Below, in pieces: positions 25,766 through 35,325 of a stretch of DNA of 64,000 nucleotides. The number at the start of each line of letters is the position of its first letter. The first letter of the stretch is position 1. The translations under genes were made by a program, and so were the position numbers. Under the pieces are notes generated by a model. That model did no database searches, had not been told where the DNA came from, and was given only the letters and a program-made list of their open reading frames with translations. Origin of the DNA: Clostridia bacterium. Lineage in GTDB: Bacteria > Bacillota_A > Clostridia > Oscillospirales > CAG-272. The stretch is taken from positions 169,354 to 233,353 of the forward strand of contig JAFSUU010000019.1 in the NCBI GenBank assembly GCA_017445115.1. The letters run 5' to 3'.

Positions 25766-27850
25766 ATGAGTTTTAAACGCGCTTTAGCTTTGATATTCGT
25801 TTCACTGATCGTTTTGATTCCGGCACTTGGAAATGTCTCTTTTGCCGCCGAATCAAACGAGCAAATCATTTATAGATTTTTGAAAAACGATCTCGGCTTG
25901 AACGACGCGCAAGCGTGCGGAGTACTTGCAAATATTTACGGCGAATCAAGATTCGATCCCCAGGCATACTGTATAGATGTTGACGGATATCCGAGCTACG
26001 GACTTTGCCAGTGGCACGTTTCCCGTTATGAAACGTTAAAATCATACTGTGAAATGAACGATCTGGATTATACTACCGTCAAAGGTCAGATGCAGTTTTT
26101 GAAGTATGAGCTGTTAGGATATGAGCAATATGCTTATTCGATGATCCTCGGACTTCCGAATACGGAAGAAGGCGCATATCAAGCGGGATATAACTGGAGC
26201 CGATACTTCGGACGCGGAGCTTCAAGCTTATACGAACTTCGCGGAAACCTTGCAAAGACAATGTTCTGGCCGAAATACGGTTCGCAGGGCGGTTCACCGT
26301 ACGCGGAAGTTTCCGAAGGTACATATTACATTATCAACAATGCAAACGGCCTTTATCTGACGGTTCCGAGCCACGGTCAAGCCAACGGTGACGACGTCTC
26401 TGTCAGCAGTCTTTCCGATTCGAGATATTTTAAGTTTACGCTTCGCAAAGGCAGCTACGGCTACGTTATCAAACCTACTTATACCGATAATTCCGTTGTA
26501 AACATTTATACAGCCGCATTGGTTGAAAGCGGAAAGAACGTTACGCTGTGGAAAGCTTCTGGGAACAGTTCGCAGGAATGGGTATTCAAAGCAACTGCAA
26601 ACGGATATATAATCTGCAGCGCACAAAAGCCCGAATGTGTGCTCGATATTTCTGACGGAACTGTAAAAGTGATCACTTATTCAAGCAGTTCTTCAAGCCA
26701 GGTGTGGAATCTGTTTTCACTTGAAACGCCTGCGATTCCGCCGGATGCGGTAACACCTACCGTAAAGACGGGCGCCGCCGGAAGTAATACCGAATTCTCA
26801 TGGTCGGAAGCTGCTTATGCAAACGAGTACGAGATCAATATTTATGACACGTCAACGGGTACGCTTTGTGCAAATGAATCGTTGACCGGTACCTCGTTCA
26901 AAATTGCATTACAGGCAGGCACATACTCTGCGACTGTTAATTCAATAAATAATCTCGGAAATTCTCAAAAACTTGTTACAGAGGGACCTGAGGTCTGCTT
27001 TACTGTAGTTGGGGGACATTCTCACAGCTTTACGGGTATAATCGAGACCTTGTCGGAAGCGACTTGTTCTCAGATGGGGTTTATGAAAGTATTCTGCACT
27101 GACGAGGAATGCGGTCAATATATGACTGTAGAAACGCCGAAACTTCCGCATACGTATTCTACTGTATTCATACCCGCCACGTATTCTTCAAGCGGCGCGA
27201 TACAAAAAGTATGTGACGTCTGCGGCGACACGGTAGTTGAGCAAACACTCCCGATGGCATCGGCAACTTCTACCGCTATTGTCGTTTCCGACGCCGATAT
27301 CCAGGCGGGGCAGAGCTCTGTCATACCTGTTACGCTGAAGAATGCAAAAGGGATCTCTTTCGGTATGTTCAGTGTGGCGTTTGACGATTCCAAGGTATCT
27401 TTGAAAAGTATAACAACGTCAAACGGAAAAGTTGCGAATTTCATGAGCAACGGTTCGACTGTATACTTTGAAGTTCCTAAATCTGACGCGACCGATATTG
27501 TCTTTAACTTTACGTTCAGCGTAAAATCAAATGTATACGGAAATTTGACTGTAACTCCAACGTATGCGTTAAATGCTTTCAGCACCTCAAGCGACGAACT
27601 TGTTTTTCCCGCTGTGGACAGCGGCAAGATCAGTATAAAAAGAAATGACGTATCATTCGGAGACGCTAACTGTGACGGAGCGATCACCATTTCAGATCTG
27701 CTGATAATAAGAAAGTATATAGCCGCTATTATCGGCGAAGAAAGTATACACCTTGATTCTGCTGATACAAATCATGACGGCTATATAACCGTCTCGGATG
27801 TATTGATCATCAGAAAATATATCGCGGGAATGATCGACGAAATTCAATAA
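25766..27850 (+). CDS. Secreted lysozyme-like / RICIN lectin / cohesin-like / dockerin protein
   Basis: 694 residues. A signal peptide (1-28) is followed by a phage-tail-lysozyme-like domain (about 33-170) with the candidate catalytic E60 in NIYGESRFDP. Next come a ricin-type beta-trefoil (about 185-318, three QxW-like ends such as SQEW and SQVW), an Fn3-like segment (325-415), a short Cys-pair region (420-497), a cohesin-like beta domain (about 503-625) and a C-terminal dockerin (631-690). The dockerin has two calcium-loop repeats, GDANCDGAITISDLLIIRKY and ADTNHDGYITVSDVLIIRKY. The start follows AGGAGG at seven bases. It would act outside the cell on peptidoglycan and dock into, or recruit, a cellulosome-like complex. 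Confidence 0.82.
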   Translation: MSFKRALALIFVSLIVLIPALGNVSFAAESNEQIIYRFLKNDLGLNDAQACGVLANIYGESRFDPQAYCIDVDGYPSYGLCQWHVSRYETLKSYCEMNDLDYTTVKGQMQFLKYELLGYEQYAYSMILGLPNTEEGAYQAGYNWSRYFGRGASSLYELRGNLAKTMFWPKYGSQGGSPYAEVSEGTYYIINNANGLYLTVPSHGQANGDDVSVSSLSDSRYFKFTLRKGSYGYVIKPTYTDNSVVNIYTAALVESGKNVTLWKASGNSSQEWVFKATANGYIICSAQKPECVLDISDGTVKVITYSSSSSSQVWNLFSLETPAIPPDAVTPTVKTGAAGSNTEFSWSEAAYANEYEINIYDTSTGTLCANESLTGTSFKIALQAGTYSATVNSINNLGNSQKLVTEGPEVCFTVVGGHSHSFTGIIETLSEATCSQMGFMKVFCTDEECGQYMTVETPKLPHTYSTVFIPATYSSSGAIQKVCDVCGDTVVEQTLPMASATSTAIVVSDADIQAGQSSVIPVTLKNAKGISFGMFSVAFDDSKVSLKSITTSNGKVANFMSNGSTVYFEVPKSDATDIVFNFTFSVKSNVYGNLTVTPTYALNAFSTSSDELVFPAVDSGKISIKRNDVSFGDANCDGAITISDLLIIRKYIAAIIGEESIHLDSADTNHDGYITVSDVLIIRKYIAGMIDEIQ

Positions 27851-27861
27851 CTTAATACATT

Positions 27862-27890
27862 TTGACCGACGCTGAGGCGTCGGTCAATTT
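27862..27890 (+). terminator. Terminator of the dockerin gene
   Basis: A perfect 11-bp stem (27862-27872 with 27877-27887, TGAG loop) is followed by a short T/A-rich tail. Confidence 0.75.
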
Positions 27891-27910
27891 AATTATATAT
27901 ACTTTTATTA

Positions 27911-27939
27911 TTGCCTTTTAATATATTGTGTGATATAAT
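27911..27939 (+). promoter_or_regulatory. Promoter of the DUF512-der-plsY operon
   Basis: TTGCCT, 17-base spacer, then an extended TGA-TATAAT -10 element, 49 bases before the first start codon. Confidence 0.75.
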
Positions 27940-27987
27940 TTATAATATAAATATAATAGTTGTATTTGCATGGAAGGAGAGAAGTCG

Positions 27988-29292
27988 ATGGTCAGGATCA
28001 CCGATGTTGAAAAGCATTCAAGAGCCGACAAAGCCGGAATAAGATCCGGAGACGATCTTGTTTCGATCAACGGACGTGAGATAAATGACGTGCTTGATTT
28101 TCGCTTCTATCTTGCAGACAGTATCGTTACCGTTTCAGTTCTCAGAAACGGAGTGATCCACAATTACACGATCACGAAAGATACGTACGATGATATCGGA
28201 CTTCAGTTCGAAAAACCCTTGATGGATGATAAGATGCATTGCGTGAATAAATGTATTTTCTGTTTCATCGATCAGCTTCCGAAGGGTATGAGAAGATCAT
28301 TGTACTTCAAAGACGATGATTCAAGGCTTTCGTTTTTGCACGGTAACTATATCACGCTGACAAATCTTGAGCGGCGCGATATTGACAGGATCATTGAGAT
28401 GCACATATCTCCTGTAAATATTTCAGTTCACACTACAGATCCGGAACTGAGGCGCAAAATGATGCTCAATCCGCGCGCCGGTGAAGTGCTGTCATATCTC
28501 GACGTACTTCACGACGCAGGTGTTAAGATGAGGGGTCAGATCGTTCTTTGCCGCGGGATAAATGACAAAGAGAATTTGATAAAAACAATGTCCGACCTTG
28601 CAGGGCTGTATCCTGAAATGGAGAGCGTGTCAATAGTTCCAGCAGGTCTTACCGCGTATCGGGACGGCCTTTATCAGCTTGAACCGTTCACCCCGGAAGA
28701 GTGTGCCGCGGTTATTGACGACGTCACTGCTTTTTCAGATGAGTGTCTTAAAAAATACGGATCCCGTATATTCTTCGCCTCTGACGAGTTTTACGTGAAG
28801 TCCGGGAAGCCGCTTCCTCCTTATGAATATTGGGAAGAATTCACTCAGATAGAAAACGGTGTCGGTATGCTCTCGTCTTTTGAACATGAGTTTATGACAG
28901 CGCTTCTGACGCTCGATGAACGCGATAAAGAAACGTGCAGGGAAGTGTCGGTTGCGACCGGAGAGGCTTCTTATGAGATGATCCTGAAGATCTCGCAGGA
29001 GCTCATGCAGGTATGTAAAAATATCAGCGTGCACGTTCACAAAATCAAAAACAATTTCTTCGGCGGAGAAGTCACCGTCACCGGCCTTTTGACCGGGAAA
29101 GATCTTTATGAGCAATTAAGCGGAAAAGACCTCGGAGAAGAACTGCTGCTGTCAAGATCAATGCTCCGCTCCGAAGGGGATCTGTTTCTCTGCGGAGAGA
29201 CGCCGGAAGGTCTTTCCGAAAAGCTCGGAATACCGATTCGTTTTACCGAAAACGACGGTGCCGATTTCTTATTTTCAATTCTTGGAGAATAA
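27988..29292 (+). CDS. DUF512 family protein (PDZ plus radical SAM-like cysteine motif)
   Basis: 434 residues from the ATG at 27988, which has AAGGAGA seven bases upstream; an ATG 18 bases earlier contains that site and is rejected. An N-terminal PDZ-like domain (about 5-62, KAGIRSGDDLVSINGREI) is followed by the cysteine motif CVNKCIFC (about 87-94), typical of a 4Fe-4S cluster, a TIM-barrel-like region, and the C-terminal DUF512 domain. The gene is nearly always next to der in Clostridia, as here with a five-base gap. Its reaction is unknown. Confidence 0.88.
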   Translation: MVRITDVEKHSRADKAGIRSGDDLVSINGREINDVLDFRFYLADSIVTVSVLRNGVIHNYTITKDTYDDIGLQFEKPLMDDKMHCVNKCIFCFIDQLPKGMRRSLYFKDDDSRLSFLHGNYITLTNLERRDIDRIIEMHISPVNISVHTTDPELRRKMMLNPRAGEVLSYLDVLHDAGVKMRGQIVLCRGINDKENLIKTMSDLAGLYPEMESVSIVPAGLTAYRDGLYQLEPFTPEECAAVIDDVTAFSDECLKKYGSRIFFASDEFYVKSGKPLPPYEYWEEFTQIENGVGMLSSFEHEFMTALLTLDERDKETCREVSVATGEASYEMILKISQELMQVCKNISVHVHKIKNNFFGGEVTVTGLLTGKDLYEQLSGKDLGEELLLSRSMLRSEGDLFLCGETPEGLSEKLGIPIRFTENDGADFLFSILGE

Positions 29293-29297
29293 CTGTT

Positions 29298-30632
29298 ATG
29301 TACAAACCGGTAATTGCTATCGTCGGACGTCCGAACGTTGGTAAAAGCACGCTGTTTAACAAACTCGTCGGCGAGAGGCGCGCTATAGTTGAAGACGTCC
29401 CGGGTATAACCAGAGACAGGATCTACGGCGAGACCGAATGGCGAGGGATCAAATTCTCCGTCATCGACACCGGAGGTATTGAGCCTAAAACCGATGATAT
29501 TATTTTGAAAAAGATGAGGGATCAGGCTCAGATCGCGATCGATACAGCAGACGTGATACTGTTTATGTGTGACGTGCGCACCGGCGTTACTGCCGATGAC
29601 AGAGAGATCGCAGTCATGCTCAAAAAAAGCGGCAAGCCCGTGATACCGTGTATCAATAAGACGGATTCAATAGGCAATCTTCCGCCCGAATTCTATGAAT
29701 TTTACGAGCTCGGCTTCGAAAATGATCTCATAGCGCTTTCTTCTATACACGGAACCGGAACGGGCGATATGCTCGACGCTGTAATAGATGCGCTTCCTGC
29801 ACTTCCCGATCAGTCGGGCGACGAGGACGATTATATCAGTGTTGCGGTTATAGGAAAGCCGAACGCAGGGAAGAGCTCTCTTATTAACCGCATTCTCGGA
29901 GACGACAGACTTATCGTTTCCGATATAGCCGGTACCACACGCGATGCTATCGATACTAAATTTGAGAACGAATACGGCAAATTTAATTTCATTGATACCG
30001 CCGGTATCAGAAGAAAGAGCAAAGTTAACGACAGAATAGAACAGTTCAGCGTTATGCGCGCTAAGGCAGCCGTTGAACGTGCAAACGTCTGTATTCTTTT
30101 GATCGATGCGTCTCAGGGAATAAGCGAGCAGGATGAAAAGATCGCCGGCATAGCTTTTGAAGCGGGCAAAGCCGTGATCATTGCGGTCAATAAATGGGAC
30201 AGCGTTGAAAAAGATAACGACACTGTCAATTCATTTACAAAAGACGTTTACGAATCCCTCTCATATATGACGTGGGCTCCTGTTCTGTTTATTTCCGCAA
30301 AGACCGGACAAAGAGTAGACAAACTGTTTGAGCTCATTAATTACGTGCAGAATCAAACGACAATGAGGGTAACGACCGGTATGCTGAACGACGTACTTTC
30401 CGACGCCGTGAATCGCGTTCAGCCGCCGTCCGATAAAGGCAGAAGGCTTAAAATATACTATATGACACAGACATCTGTCGCGCCTCCGACGTTCGTAACA
30501 TTTTGCAATGACTCCGAGCTGTTTCACTTTTCATATCAGCGTTATCTTGAGAACTGTTTGAGAAAGACTTTCGGTTTTAAAGGAACGCCGGTGCGTATAA
30601 TAGTCCGTCAAAAAGGAGACGAAGAAAACTGA
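29298..30632 (+). CDS. der: Ribosome-assembly GTPase Der (EngA)
   Basis: 444 residues with two tandem GTPase domains. The first has GRPNVGKST and DTGGIEP, the second GKPNAGKSS (about 182-190) and DTAGIRRKSKV (about 233-243), followed by NKWD. A C-terminal KH-like domain ends FKGTPVRIIVRQK. Der acts in 50S maturation. It is the middle gene of a DUF512-der-plsY run; in many clostridia gpsA and spoIVA follow, but not here. Confidence 0.96.
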   Translation: MYKPVIAIVGRPNVGKSTLFNKLVGERRAIVEDVPGITRDRIYGETEWRGIKFSVIDTGGIEPKTDDIILKKMRDQAQIAIDTADVILFMCDVRTGVTADDREIAVMLKKSGKPVIPCINKTDSIGNLPPEFYEFYELGFENDLIALSSIHGTGTGDMLDAVIDALPALPDQSGDEDDYISVAVIGKPNAGKSSLINRILGDDRLIVSDIAGTTRDAIDTKFENEYGKFNFIDTAGIRRKSKVNDRIEQFSVMRAKAAVERANVCILLIDASQGISEQDEKIAGIAFEAGKAVIIAVNKWDSVEKDNDTVNSFTKDVYESLSYMTWAPVLFISAKTGQRVDKLFELINYVQNQTTMRVTTGMLNDVLSDAVNRVQPPSDKGRRLKIYYMTQTSVAPPTFVTFCNDSELFHFSYQRYLENCLRKTFGFKGTPVRIIVRQKGDEEN

Positions 30633-30659
30633 TTAGATTTCAGAAACGGGGACTGAAAA

Positions 30660-31361
30660 ATGTATAACCACAATTTTCTTCAAGAGGTCATAATGCCGAA
30701 ATATCCCGGGAATCCCATTCTTGTGATCGCACTCGGATGTTTTGTGTGCGCCCTCATCGGATACCTGCTCGGCAGTATCAACTTCAGCATTATCATTTCA
30801 AAAGTATTTTACAAGGATGATATCAGAACTCACGGAAGCGGAAACGCAGGCTCTACAAATATGCTGAGAACTCACGGTACCGTTCCGGCTCTTCTGACTT
30901 TTGCCGGGGATATCGGAAAAGCGGCGATAGCTGTAGTCATCGGAGCGCAGATATACAATCTCATTGGCGCTTACGTTGCTGGTTTCTTTTGTATCGTGGG
31001 TCATATTGTTCCGGTATTCTTTCACTTTAAGGGCGGTAAAGGCGTTGCAACAGTCGCTATGTTTATAGCACTGACAAATATTAAAGCTTTCTTTATCTGC
31101 TTCACTTTATTCTTTATCGTCGTTATCGCTTCAAAATACGTATCGCTCGGCTCTATTATAGCTGTCGGAGTCTATCCGCCGGTATTGTTCATAGTCCTGA
31201 AGCTTTCCGCATCCGAGAGCTATGAGTATTTCGGAATTATATTTGCCGTGTTTATCGCTGTTCTGGTAATATGCAAACACCGCACAAATATCATAAAATT
31301 AATAAATCATCAGGAATCAAAGATAAAGTTCTCAAAAAAAGGCACGGACGGGAAAAACTGA
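30660..31361 (+). CDS. plsY: Acyl-phosphate glycerol-3-phosphate acyltransferase PlsY
   Basis: 233 residues with about six transmembrane helices. The three catalytic loops are visible: GSINFSIIISK, TMGSGNAGSTNMLRTHG-like HGSGNAGSTNMLRTHG, and FKGGKGVATV. PlsY makes lysophosphatidate, the first step of phospholipid synthesis. An ATG at 30693 with AGAGGT upstream is an alternative start that would remove 11 residues and still leave all motifs. Confidence 0.93.
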   Translation: MYNHNFLQEVIMPKYPGNPILVIALGCFVCALIGYLLGSINFSIIISKVFYKDDIRTHGSGNAGSTNMLRTHGTVPALLTFAGDIGKAAIAVVIGAQIYNLIGAYVAGFFCIVGHIVPVFFHFKGGKGVATVAMFIALTNIKAFFICFTLFFIVVIASKYVSLGSIIAVGVYPPVLFIVLKLSASESYEYFGIIFAVFIAVLVICKHRTNIIKLINHQESKIKFSKKGTDGKN

Positions 31362-31367
31362 TCTTTT

Positions 31368-32549
31368 ATGAATATGAACGAAACTAAAATCGCTGAATTT
31401 GCAAATGCAGTGACCTTGGCAGCCTCCGAAAACAGGCTCAAAAATATTACTTTCTCCTCTTTTCCGAAAGGAGAAATAAGCAAGGTCAAGGGCACGCCGA
31501 AGCTTATCTCCGGTAAAAACGTAATACAATTTGAGTATTTCCTTACGGAAGGCAGAGTCAGACACGAAAATGCATCCGCAAATGACCTGTCTTCTGTGAT
31601 TCCGTCAATAATCTCACTCGGAGCTCACAACTGTCAGCTTACGGCAGCAAACGGTACTGCAACGCTTCTCGTATCTTCAAAAGGAGTCGTAAATGTATCT
31701 TACAAGCTTGCAAAGCAGATCAAAGATCTTATAAAAACGGTCAATACAAACGACAGAAATAAGAAATATATTTTTGACGGCAAAGAATCGTTTATGATCG
31801 AACTCGGGATATCGGACAAAGAGGGAAGAGTGCACGATAAGAAACAGTCTAAATTCCGTCAGATTAATCGCTTCGCCGAGCAAGTGAGAGATGTTATGAA
31901 ATATCTGCCGAAAGAAGGTCCTCTTTCGGTCTACGATCTTTGCTGCGGCAAAAGCTATCTCAGCTTTGCGCTTTACTCTTATCTTACAGAGCGATCGGGC
32001 AGAGAAGTATCGATGATTTGCGTTGATATGAAAGAGTCCGTTATGCGCGAGTGCGGCGAAATATCGGAAAGGCTTGGTTATAAAGGAATGTCTTTTATAA
32101 CAGGCAACGTATTCGATCTGATACCGGAGTCCCCTCCCGACCTTGTGTTGTCGCTTCACGCCTGTGATACGGCAACCGACGCGGTCCTTTCATTCGCTGT
32201 AAACAGCCGTGCTAAGATAGTTCTTTCCACGCCTTGCTGTCAGCGCGAAATGTTCAATATTATGGACTGCCCCGAGCTTTCATTTATTTCAAAATATTCG
32301 ATTCTTAAACAGAAAATAGCGTCTGCTGCAACAGACGCGCTCAGACTTGCCAGACTTGAAGCTCACGGATACAAAACTGATGCCATCGAGCTTATCGATC
32401 CGGATGATACTCCCAAAAACGTATTGTTAAGGGGAATACTGAAAGATAATTTCGACCCGGGTTCAGCGCAGGCGAAGTCCAAATATGATGAATACGCAAA
32501 GTATTATAAATTTATGACAGGAGAGTTGCCTGAAATTGATCGAACTTGA
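31368..32549 (+). CDS. Class I SAM-dependent methyltransferase (Methyltransf_32/GSTCD-like)
   Basis: 393 residues. The SAM-binding core starts at about residue 182 with VYDLCCGKSYLSFAL and continues with an acidic CVDMKE strand, a VLSLHACDTATDAVL motif, and a STPCCQREM motif. H-A-C-D-T-A-T-D and C-C-Q are characteristic of the Methyltransf_32 group. The first 170 residues are an additional substrate domain. It starts six bases after plsY and overlaps the next gene. The substrate, probably RNA, is inferred from family context only. Confidence 0.83.
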   Translation: MNMNETKIAEFANAVTLAASENRLKNITFSSFPKGEISKVKGTPKLISGKNVIQFEYFLTEGRVRHENASANDLSSVIPSIISLGAHNCQLTAANGTATLLVSSKGVVNVSYKLAKQIKDLIKTVNTNDRNKKYIFDGKESFMIELGISDKEGRVHDKKQSKFRQINRFAEQVRDVMKYLPKEGPLSVYDLCCGKSYLSFALYSYLTERSGREVSMICVDMKESVMRECGEISERLGYKGMSFITGNVFDLIPESPPDLVLSLHACDTATDAVLSFAVNSRAKIVLSTPCCQREMFNIMDCPELSFISKYSILKQKIASAATDALRLARLEAHGYKTDAIELIDPDDTPKNVLLRGILKDNFDPGSAQAKSKYDEYAKYYKFMTGELPEIDRT

Positions 32550-33828
32550 AAACAATAAGAGAGTTTTATACGATCCCGCAGCTTCGGCAGAAGAGCGCCT
32601 TGAAGCATTGAAAAGCATTTATATTCTTCATTTATCCGGTGTTTCCGTAATGCCTACGCGATCAAACTACGTAAATAATCATATTCATACCACATATTCT
32701 TTTTCGCCGTACACTCCCTCTGCAGCGGTGTATGAAGCATGGAAAGCGGGCCTCGCTACAGCCGGGATAATGGATCACGACAGTGTCGGCGGAGCGCTTG
32801 AATTTATAGAAGCCGGCAAAATACTCGATCTGCCTGTTACGGTCGGATGTGAGCTCAGAGTTTCGGTCGAAGGAACAAGGCTTTTGGGAAAGAGGCTGAA
32901 CAATCCCGATCAGCTCTCCTGCGCTTACGTTGCAATACACGGAATACCGCACCAATGTCTCGAAGATCTTGAAACAGTTCTTAAAAAAAAGCGCGAGCTT
33001 CGAAACGCAAGAAACGTTAAGATGTGCGATAAACTTAACGACATATTAAAGCCGTTTGGCCTTTGCATTTCGTTTTACCGCGACGTACTCCCTCTGTCAA
33101 TGTATGAACAGGGAGGCAGTGTCACCGAGCGCCATATCTTATTTGCTCTTGTTAACAAGCTGATCGCCGACAGAAGCCGTGAAGAGTGTCTCGACCTGAT
33201 TGAAAAGATCTCGTCTGCGAAGCTTTCGGACAGCAAACGCGAATTTCTTCTCACAGCGCCGAAAAAGTTCTATCCGTACGATCTTCTCGGAGTAATGAAG
33301 AGCAGCCTGATAGAGCACATATACGTTGACGCCGATGATGAACTTCTCAACATAAAAGACTATATCAATTTGACTTCAATGATCGGCGGAATATCCGCAT
33401 ACGCATATCTGGGCGACGTAAAAGAAAGCCCTACAGGCGATAAAAAAGCTCAGAAATTTGAGGATGATTATCTTAATATGCTGTTTGATGAGCTCGAATC
33501 ACTCGGCTTTAATGCCGTTACGTATATGCCGTCGAGAAACACACCCGAACAGTTGATGCGCGTTATGAGACTTTGCCGTGAGCACGGACTCTTTCAAATC
33601 AGCGGCGAAGATATAAATCAGCCGCGTCAATCATTTATTTGCGAGGCACTTTCAAGTCCGGATTTCAAGCATCTCAAAAAAGCCACGTTTGCATTGATCG
33701 GGCACGAAATGTCCGCAACAGAGAATATAGACGATTCAATGTTTTCACCTCGTAACAAGCGTCATCCGCTCGCAACGAGAATAGATTACTATTCTTCACT
33801 TATCGAATCAAAGAGGAGGGGCTTATGA
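32536..33828 (+). CDS. PHP-domain metal-dependent phosphoesterase-like protein
   Basis: 430 residues. PHP motif I is NNHIHTTYSFSPY (about 37-49) and motif II is GIMDHDSVGG (about 74-83), both metal ligands, followed by CELRVS. The C-terminal half, including MIGGISAYAYLGDVKESP and SGEDINQP, keeps further His/Asp/Glu candidates. The start is TTG at 32536, inside the end of the methyltransferase gene, with GGAG about 13 bases upstream. It overlaps the following SDR gene by four bases (ATGA), so the two are tightly coupled. The substrate is unknown. Confidence 0.83.
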   Translation: MIELENNKRVLYDPAASAEERLEALKSIYILHLSGVSVMPTRSNYVNNHIHTTYSFSPYTPSAAVYEAWKAGLATAGIMDHDSVGGALEFIEAGKILDLPVTVGCELRVSVEGTRLLGKRLNNPDQLSCAYVAIHGIPHQCLEDLETVLKKKRELRNARNVKMCDKLNDILKPFGLCISFYRDVLPLSMYEQGGSVTERHILFALVNKLIADRSREECLDLIEKISSAKLSDSKREFLLTAPKKFYPYDLLGVMKSSLIEHIYVDADDELLNIKDYINLTSMIGGISAYAYLGDVKESPTGDKKAQKFEDDYLNMLFDELESLGFNAVTYMPSRNTPEQLMRVMRLCREHGLFQISGEDINQPRQSFICEALSSPDFKHLKKATFALIGHEMSATENIDDSMFSPRNKRHPLATRIDYYSSLIESKRRGL

Positions 33829-34853
33829 AATACGCCGCTTTAATTGCGCCAAAGCTCAGATACCTTTATGGTAACGGAGACGGCAAAGTAAAAGTAAAAT
33901 TCAGACCTGATACAGACGAAAGCTCAATCACCATCGCTGAAGAAGATCTGAACACGCTTAAAGGACTGTTTTTCAAAACAGTCTGTGTCAAAGGAGCCGG
34001 TTCTTTTGAGATCACGCCGATAAAAGACGACAGAAAATACGCCGGAAAGACAGCGGTCGTTACAGGAAGCGCTCAAGGATTCGGATACGGTATTGCAGAT
34101 TATTTAGCTTCGCTCGGCGCCTCGGTAGTCGTTGCGGATATGAATACAGAAGGAGCGCTCGCAGCGGCGGAATCTATCTGCAAAAAGAATTCCGTCGAGA
34201 CACTTGCCGTGTCCTGCGACGTTACCAGAGAAGAATCGGTTGAAGCGCTTATAGAGAATACCGTTCTTAAGTTCGGCGGTATAGATGTTTTCATCAATAA
34301 CGCCGGTATCGTGCGCGCGGGGAGTCTTGAAGAGATGACTCTTAAAGCATTCACTCTCGTAGAGAACGTAAATTATAACGCGTACTTCCTTTGCGCTAAG
34401 TATTCTTCGATGATAATGAAAATACAACGTAAAATGGCTCCGGATCAGACATTTGACATAATCGAGATCAACTCCAAATCCGGGCTTGAAGGTAGCAACA
34501 AGAACTTTGCTTACGCAGGAAGCAAGTTCGGAGGGATCGGCCTTACTCAGTCGTTTGCGCTTGAGCTTGCGCCCTATGGTATTAAAGTCAATGCAATATG
34601 CCCCGGAAACTTTCTTGACGGTCCGTTATGGTCGGACCCCGAAAAAGGATTGTTCGTTCAATATCTGAGAGCGGGAAAAGTCCCAGGAGCCGAAACCGTA
34701 GAGGACGTCAGACGTTTCTATGAAGCAAAAGTGCCGCTCGGCCGCGGATGCAGAACAGAAGACGTGTGCCTTGCGATATCCTATATAATAGATCAGAAAT
34801 ACGAGACCGGGCAGGCTCTCCCCGTAACCGGCGGTCAGGTAATGCTGAAATAA
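33825..34853 (+). CDS. SDR family NAD(P)-dependent oxidoreductase
   Basis: 342 residues: an unusual 70-residue N-terminal extension, then a classical SDR domain. The cofactor motif is TGSAQGFGYGIAD (about 84-96), followed by VVADMN, NNAGIV, the catalytic serine in INSKSG, YAGSKFG (Y and K of the active site, about 223-229), and CPGNFLDGP. GAGGAGG precedes the ATG. The tight coupling to the PHP gene suggests they act on the same metabolite, such as a phosphorylated sugar or polyol, as sorbitol-6-phosphate dehydrogenases do; this is inference. Confidence 0.85.
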   Translation: MKYAALIAPKLRYLYGNGDGKVKVKFRPDTDESSITIAEEDLNTLKGLFFKTVCVKGAGSFEITPIKDDRKYAGKTAVVTGSAQGFGYGIADYLASLGASVVVADMNTEGALAAAESICKKNSVETLAVSCDVTREESVEALIENTVLKFGGIDVFINNAGIVRAGSLEEMTLKAFTLVENVNYNAYFLCAKYSSMIMKIQRKMAPDQTFDIIEINSKSGLEGSNKNFAYAGSKFGGIGLTQSFALELAPYGIKVNAICPGNFLDGPLWSDPEKGLFVQYLRAGKVPGAETVEDVRRFYEAKVPLGRGCRTEDVCLAISYIIDQKYETGQALPVTGGQVMLK

Positions 34854-34954
34854 CGATTCACAATTTGTTCATATTTATTATCGCGCTATATTATAAGTAA
34901 TCAGTATTTGAGCTTCATCATATAATACGACAGTATATATGGTGAGGTGATAGT

Positions 34955-35245
34955 ATGCGCAAATATGATTCAATAAAAGAGAGATGCAGACTGATCGGCG
35001 AATACCTGGTCGAAAAATCGTCAACCGTACGCGAAACCGCAAAACAATTCGGAATCAGCAAATCAACGGTACATAAGGATATAAGAGAGAAGCTGATAAA
35101 GGTCGATAAAAATCTATACGATGAAGCAGTAAAGATTTTAAGTAAAAACAAAGAAGAACGTCACATACGCGGCGGGATCGCAACAAAGAATAAATTTTTA
35201 CTGTTAAAGCATTCGGATAACAATACCGGTGTAGTAAAGCGCTGA
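34955..35245 (+). CDS. spoIIID: Sporulation transcription factor SpoIIID
   Basis: 96 residues. The helix-turn-helix is TVRETAKQFGISKSTVHKDIREKL (about 29-52), closely like known SpoIIID, followed by the basic C-terminal helix. SpoIIID is the mother-cell regulator that modulates sigma-E genes and helps switch on sigK. GAGGTGA stands five bases before the ATG. CATATAAT at 34919-34926 resembles a sigma-E -10 element, but no matching -35 was found. B. subtilis SpoIIID is 93 residues, so length is normal. Confidence 0.95.
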   Translation: MRKYDSIKERCRLIGEYLVEKSSTVRETAKQFGISKSTVHKDIREKLIKVDKNLYDEAVKILSKNKEERHIRGGIATKNKFLLLKHSDNNTGVVKR

Positions 35246-35325
35246 TATAATTATCTATAATATTTAACTGTGTAACGGCTGAAAGGGGAACACAGACCTG
35301 TTCAGACCTTAACAAATCTATATAC

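Noticed and set aside
34919..34926. CATATAAT as a full sigma-E promoter of spoIIID
   Set aside because: The -10 matches well but no KMATATT -35 lies 13-15 bases upstream, so it is only mentioned in the gene entry.
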